Shown here: piece by piece, positions 62,213-64,000 of the stretch | Numbering within the stretch: the stretch's first letter is position 1 | Layout: every line of letters begins with the position of its first letter | Assembly (NCBI RefSeq): GCF_006715635.1 | Contig: NZ_VFNP01000002.1 | Span: 2,914,001-2,978,000, forward strand | Source: Streptomyces sp. SLBN-118 | GTDB lineage: Bacteria > Actinomycetota > Actinomycetes > Streptomycetales > Streptomycetaceae | Length of the DNA: 64,000 nt | Direction of reading: 5' to 3' | Position numbers and translations under genes: made by a program | Notes under the pieces: model-generated | Database searches by the model: none | What the model was told of the DNA's origin: nothing | The model's input: the letters and a program-made list of their open reading frames with translations, nothing else

Positions 62213-64000
62213 TCAGTCTCTCAGCAGGTCCGGCACACCCTCCGCGTCCGGCTCGTCGCGCCGGCCGGAGACCACCGTCAGCTGCTGGGTCGCCCGGGTC
62301 AGCGCCACGTACAGCACGCGCAGCCCGGCCGGGGACTCGTCGGCGATCTCCGCCGGGGACACGACGACGGTCGCGTCGTACTCGAGGCCCTTCGCCTCCA
62401 GGGAGCCGAGCGCGACCACCCGTCGGCCGAGCCCGGCGAGCCAGCGCGCCGCCTGCTCGCGCCGGTTCATCGCGACCACCACGCCCACCGTGCCGTCGAC
62501 CCGGTCGAGCAGACGCTGCGCCTCGGCCCGTACGGCCTTGGCCAGATCCCCGTCCGGTACCACCGAGAAGCGCGGCCGCACGCCCGTGGAGCGGACCGCG
62601 GACGGGGACTGCATCCCCGGCATCGCCAGCGCCAGCACCTTGGCCGCCAGCTCGGCGATCTCGGACGGGTTGCGGTAGTTGACCGTGAGCTGGAAGCGGC
62701 GGCGGGGGCGGGTGCCCAGCGCCTCGTCGCGGGCCTCGGCGGCCTCGTCCGGGGACGACCAGGAGGACTGCGCCGGGTCGCCGACAACCGTCCAGGTGGC
62801 GTGCCGGCCACGGCGGCCGACCATGCGCCACTGCATCGGGGTCAGGTCCTGCGCCTCGTCGACGATGACGTGCGCGTACTCGGTACGTTCCTGCGCCAGG
62901 CGCTCTGCGCGTTCGCGCTGCGACTCCTCGCGCTGCGGCATCAGCTCCTCCAGACCGGTGAGCTGGTCCAGCGGGTCGAGCTCGCGCCTGCGCTTGGGGC
63001 GGGCCGGGGTGCCCAGCAGCGTGTGCAGCTCGTCCAGCAGCGCCACGTCGTGTACGGACAGGGTCTCGCGCTTGAGGGATCGGGCGAGGCGGCGCACCTC
63101 TCCCTGGTTGAGGATCCGGCGTGCCCAGCGGGCCAGCCGTCTCTCGTCGGCCATCGCGGTGAGCACGCCGCGCGGGGTGAGCTCGGGCCACCAGGCGTCC
63201 AGGAAGCCGATGAAGGCGTCCTCGGACGCGACGTCCTCGTCGAAGGAGGAGCGCAGCTCGGCGGCGAGCTCGGGGTCGCCGAGAGAAGAAGATGCAGCCC
63301 GCGTCCCGTTGCCTGACTTGGCGTACAGGGCATCCAGCAGCAGCCTGCGTGCGCGGGGGCGCAGCAGGTTCACGGGCGCGGTGCCGCCCAGGACGCCCAG
63401 GCGGATGCGCTGGAGCTCGTCGGCCTCCAGCTCCAGCCGCCGCCCGAACGCGACCACACGCAGCCGCGTGGGCGTCTCCGCGGGCCCCCGCGTCCCCCTC
63501 TCGGGCTCCTCACCGAACGCGAGCTGTGCCGAGGGCGTGGGCGTCGGCAGCTCAAGCGCGCCTCGCGCGGCCTTGCGCAGCACCTTCAGCATCCGCGAGG
63601 AGCCCTTGACGCGGGCCACGGCCGGATCGTCGTACGCCGTCGCCTCCGCGCCGTCGACCAGATTGCCGACCGCCCGGATCGCAACCTGCCCCTCCTCCCC
63701 CAGCGAGGGCAGCACGCCCTCGGTGTACGCGACAAGCAGCGGGGTGGGCGAGACGATCAGGATGCCGCCCGCGTAGCGTCTGCGGTCCTGGTAGAGCAGA
63801 TACGCCGCCCGGTGCAGGGCCACCGCGGTCTTCCCGGTGCCCGGCCCGCCCTCCACATAGGTGACGGACGCGGCGGGGGCCCGGATCACCAGGTCCTGCT
63901 CCGCCTGGATGGAGGCGACGATGTCGCGCATGGTGTGGCTGCGTGCCTGCCCCAGCGCGGCCATCAGCGCGCCGTCCCCGATGACCGGCAGCTTCGCCCC
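62213..64000 (-). CDS. helD: HelD-type RNA polymerase-associated helicase, 5' end outside the window
   Basis: The frame stays open to base 64000, so 596 codons of the C-terminal part are seen. Superfamily I motifs: Walker A YVEGGPGTGKTAVALHRAAY, motif II VIVDEAQDLTPMQWRM, motif III VVGDPAQSSW, motif IV/V VNYRNPSEIA and SLEAKGLEYDATVVV, motif VI YVALTRATQQL. In actinomycetes and bacilli HelD clears stalled RNA polymerase from DNA. The N-terminal coiled-coil arm is beyond the edge. Position next to malic enzyme matches S. coelicolor. Function is taken from the family. Confidence 0.9.
   Translation of the reverse strand, partial: GAKLPVIGDGALMAALGQARSHTMRDIVASIQAEQDLVIRAPAASVTYVEGGPGTGKTAVALHRAAYLLYQDRRRYAGGILIVSPTPLLVAYTEGVLPSLGEEGQVAIRAVGNLVDGAEATAYDDPAVARVKGSSRMLKVLRKAARGALELPTPTPSAQLAFGEEPERGTRGPAETPTRLRVVAFGRRLELEADELQRIRLGVLGGTAPVNLLRPRARRLLLDALYAKSGNGTRAASSSLGDPELAAELRSSFDEDVASEDAFIGFLDAWWPELTPRGVLTAMADERRLARWARRILNQGEVRRLARSLKRETLSVHDVALLDELHTLLGTPARPKRRRELDPLDQLTGLEELMPQREESQRERAERLAQERTEYAHVIVDEAQDLTPMQWRMVGRRGRHATWTVVGDPAQSSWSSPDEAAEARDEALGTRPRRRFQLTVNYRNPSEIAELAAKVLALAMPGMQSPSAVRSTGVRPRFSVVPDGDLAKAVRAEAQRLLDRVDGTVGVVVAMNRREQAARWLAGLGRRVVALGSLEAKGLEYDATVVVSPAEIADESPAGLRVLYVALTRATQQLTVVSGRRDEPDAEGVPDLLRD

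Overview
The window is a high-GC chromosomal segment from a Streptomyces-type actinomycete. The evidence is the GC-rich third codon positions, frequent GTG starts, tight ATGA/GTGA/TGATG overlaps, an SsgA-like sporulation protein, DasR-type (dre) operators beside GlcNAc PTS genes, ClpS with a DUF2017 partner, and a HelD-type RNA polymerase helicase next to an ACT-domain malic enzyme. From memory, the gene order resembles the core-chromosome stretch around SCO2897-SCO2952 of S. coelicolor. I could not run an alignment, so that is an impression. No IS element, CRISPR array or prophage was seen.

Layout. 1-3.8 kb: 3' part of a class A penicillin-binding protein, then an SMR exporter under a guanidine-III riboswitch, a GroES-like protein, a DUF3618 protein and a Bcp peroxiredoxin. 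3.9-5.5 kb: an accessory patch with two overlapping HNH endonuclease genes built from reiterated helical modules; the second runs into a tRNA-shaped gene whose UAG anticodon is the stop codon of the nuclease. 5.5-10.8 kb: rdgB, a lipoprotein, rph, and the GlcNAc phosphotransferase genes nagF, nagE1 and nagE2 with dre sites. 10.8-16.3 kb: a beta-lactamase-fold hydrolase, a membrane-anchored PemK/MazF-like protein, the thiocarboxylate cysteine pathway (mec, cysO, cysM) with a Cys-containing leader peptide, and an amino-acid permease. 16.5-19.6 kb: clpS-DUF2017 facing the NAD salvage pair pncB-pncA across a perfect inverted repeat. 20-26 kb: a secreted M6 metalloprotease, RDD-domain membrane proteins and ssgG. 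26-34.6 kb: VOC protein, glycolate/D-lactate oxidase, TPR protein, a three-gene nitrile hydratase or thiocyanate hydrolase, hpd facing an Lrp/AsnC regulator, an S16-fold protease and an IclR regulator.

35-39 kb: a DEAH helicase, a Doc/Fic toxin with a ribbon-helix-helix antitoxin, and an MFS exporter. Immediately 3' of tRNA-Cys (39.2 kb) sits a block up to 46.9 kb that looks like a type VII secretion substrate module: small helical protein, WXG-containing protein with a long Gly/Pro tail, mycosin protease, second WXG-type protein, 771-residue large protein and lipoprotein. No EccB/C/D/E secretion core is present. Two nearly duplicated promoters with the same ATTGC-N4-GCAAT operator drive the two halves. 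47-51.6 kb: a three-subunit molybdenum hydroxylase operon with unusual features. 51.9-57 kb: a chitobiose/GlcNAc-type ABC operon with a GH20 hexosaminidase. 57-64 kb: DUF3039, YqgE, murA, HU, malic enzyme, a probable structured RNA with its own terminator, and the 5'-truncated helD.

The most promising unexplained signals are the HNH/UAG-tRNA arrangement, the type VII-like module with duplicated promoters, the structured RNA upstream of the malic enzyme gene, and the molybdenum hydroxylase that lacks its usual catalytic Glu motif.
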